This document shows, piece by piece, positions 5,644-6,134 of a DNA stretch of 6,134 nucleotides. The position numbers were made by a program, and so were the translations under genes. The notes beneath the pieces are model-generated. The model was given only the letters and a program-made list of their open reading frames with translations, was not told the origin of the DNA and did not search any database. This stretch comes from Dehalococcoidales bacterium (GTDB lineage Bacteria > Chloroflexota > Dehalococcoidia > Dehalococcoidales > UBA3254). Location: the NCBI GenBank assembly GCA_016926695.1, contig JAFGOB010000133.1, positions 1-6,134 on the forward strand, written 5' to 3'. The first letter of the stretch is position 1. Each line of letters starts with the position of its first letter.

Positions 5644-5700
5644 TACATCTCTATCAAGTCGTTTTGTTTCAAAGTAGAGTTTATTACGCTATCATCAATT

Positions 5701-6087
5701 ATGGTCAAGCTACCTCAAATAACAGGGAAGCGCTTAACTGGAGCCCTGAAAAAAGCAAACTGGTATATTGACTGTACACACGGCAGTCACACAATAATGC
5801 GAAATGAACAAAAACCGGGAATAAAGAGTGTAATTCCTGTTCATAATAAACCCATCAAACCCGGGACTTTAAGCAGTATTCTAAAAATAGCGGGCCTTAC
5901 AATAGAGGAAATTAAAGCACTTCTTTTAGAGGGTGGGGAAATGTTAAATTATACCGTTATCCTGGTTCCGGAGGAAGATGGAGGATACTCAGTAGAAGTA
6001 CCTGCTCTACCCGGCTGTTTTACTCAGGGTGAAACCAGGGAAGAAGCAATCGTCCATGCCTCTTGTCAGAGTCACCATCAAGTATGA
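5701..6087 (+). pseudogene. hicA-hicB: in-frame HicA-HicB fusion with truncated HicB
   Basis: Residues 1-80 are a HicA-type mRNA interferase: GKRLTGALKKANWYIDCTHGSHTIM with the catalytic His30 in the GSH motif, then PVHNKPIKPGTLSSILKIAGLTIEEIKALL, the usual double-stranded-RNA-binding-like fold at full length. No stop follows. The frame continues through EGGE into Met81, the natural start of HicB (LNYTVILVPEEDGGYSVEVPALPGCFTQGETREEAI), preceded by a GGGTGGGG site. HicB is the antitoxin, normally about 70-130 residues. Here the similarity ends near residue 120, with a foreign tail SCQSHHQV and a stop. Normally hicA has its own stop next to or overlapping hicB, so both the read-through and the break are odd. 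There is no good Shine-Dalgarno before the ATG at 5701. With the antitoxin broken, the toxin is presumably poorly expressed, inactive, or neutralised elsewhere. HicA identification is firm; loss of function is inferred. Confidence 0.8.
5941..6087 (+). pseudogene. hicB: 5' fragment of a HicB-type antitoxin, broken near 6060
   Basis: Translation from ATG 5941, with SD-like GGGTGGGG at 5931-5938, gives MLNYTVILVPEEDGGYSVEV and PALPGCFTQGETREEA. This is the conserved N-terminal half of the HicB partial RNase H fold: the YTV strand, the EEDGGY turn and the PxLPGCxTQGET signature. The expected helix and any C-terminal DNA-binding domain are missing. After about 6060 the sequence no longer resembles HicB and stops at 6087. 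The break may be an insertion or deletion boundary. This frame is the same as the hicA frame, so the fragment can be made either as a fusion or separately. Confidence 0.75.
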
Positions 6088-6134
6088 AAGTCGAGTCGAG
6101 CAGCCGGCTGAGCCAGGGACGAGCAGGCTCCGGT
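6061..6134. other. foreign GC-rich sequence at the hicB break, possible end of an inserted element
   Basis: From about 6061 the sequence changes from AT-rich hicB to GC-rich, structured DNA. It contains the duplicated GTCGA/GTCGAG at 6090-6100, a perfect 10-bp palindrome CAGCCGGCTG (6101-6110), and GAGCC (6110-6114) pairing with GGCTC (6126-6130). It has the look of a structured RNA or an element end. No transposase, terminal repeat or group II intron GUGYG start is visible in the 74 bases available, so the type is undetermined. Confidence 0.35.

Noticed and set aside
5664..5695. Promoter for hicA (TTGTTT with TATCAT)
   Set aside because: The spacer would be 20 bases and the start would fall at the ATG; too weak to support.

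Overview
The window most likely comes from an anaerobic, low-to-mid GC Gram-positive bacterium of the Clostridia (Peptococcales/Desulfotomaculum-Pelotomaculum type). This is inferred from strong GGAGG-type ribosome binding sites, a large flavin/iron-sulfur enzyme of the 2,4-dienoyl-CoA reductase (old yellow enzyme) family, and a mixture of GC-richer metabolic genes with AT-richer accessory genes. No taxonomic marker is present, so the assignment is tentative.

Left half (1-3942), metabolic block on the + strand: a MarR-type regulator (181-681), a classical short-chain dehydrogenase/reductase (800-1645) ending in a strong intrinsic terminator (1657-1693), and a 697-residue FMN/4Fe-4S/FAD oxidoreductase (1849-3942) on its own transcript. 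The gap between regulator and SDR holds a 27-bp imperfect palindrome (743-769) that is a good operator candidate. The leader of the large oxidoreductase carries a GC-rich hairpin inside a larger dyad just before its ribosome binding site. An SDR plus an OYE-type reductase under a MarR regulator suggests stepwise oxidation/reduction of a cyclic or unsaturated small molecule, a logic also seen in bile-acid (bai) clusters. The substrate cannot be read from the sequence. The OYE protein lacks the usual His-x2-His/Asn pair and has an unusually short cysteine cluster, so it may be a divergent subfamily.

Right half (3943-6134), accessory block, AT-richer: a translationally overlapping pair of small genes, DUF6883 (3998-4339) and DUF4926 (4336-4569); about 350 bases without a convincing gene but with decayed open frames (4570-4923); a DUF1326 protein on the - strand (4924-5577) with a good promoter; and, divergent from it, a HicA toxin frame running without a stop codon into a HicB antitoxin (5701-6087). 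HicB is broken about 40 residues in and is followed by unrelated GC-rich, palindromic sequence that probably belongs to an inserted element continuing beyond the window.

The most noteworthy points are the fused and truncated HicA-HicB, the divergent OYE active site, the SDR operator palindrome, and the overlapping DUF6883/DUF4926 pair as a possible two-gene module. I see no tRNA, rRNA, CRISPR array or complete insertion sequence.
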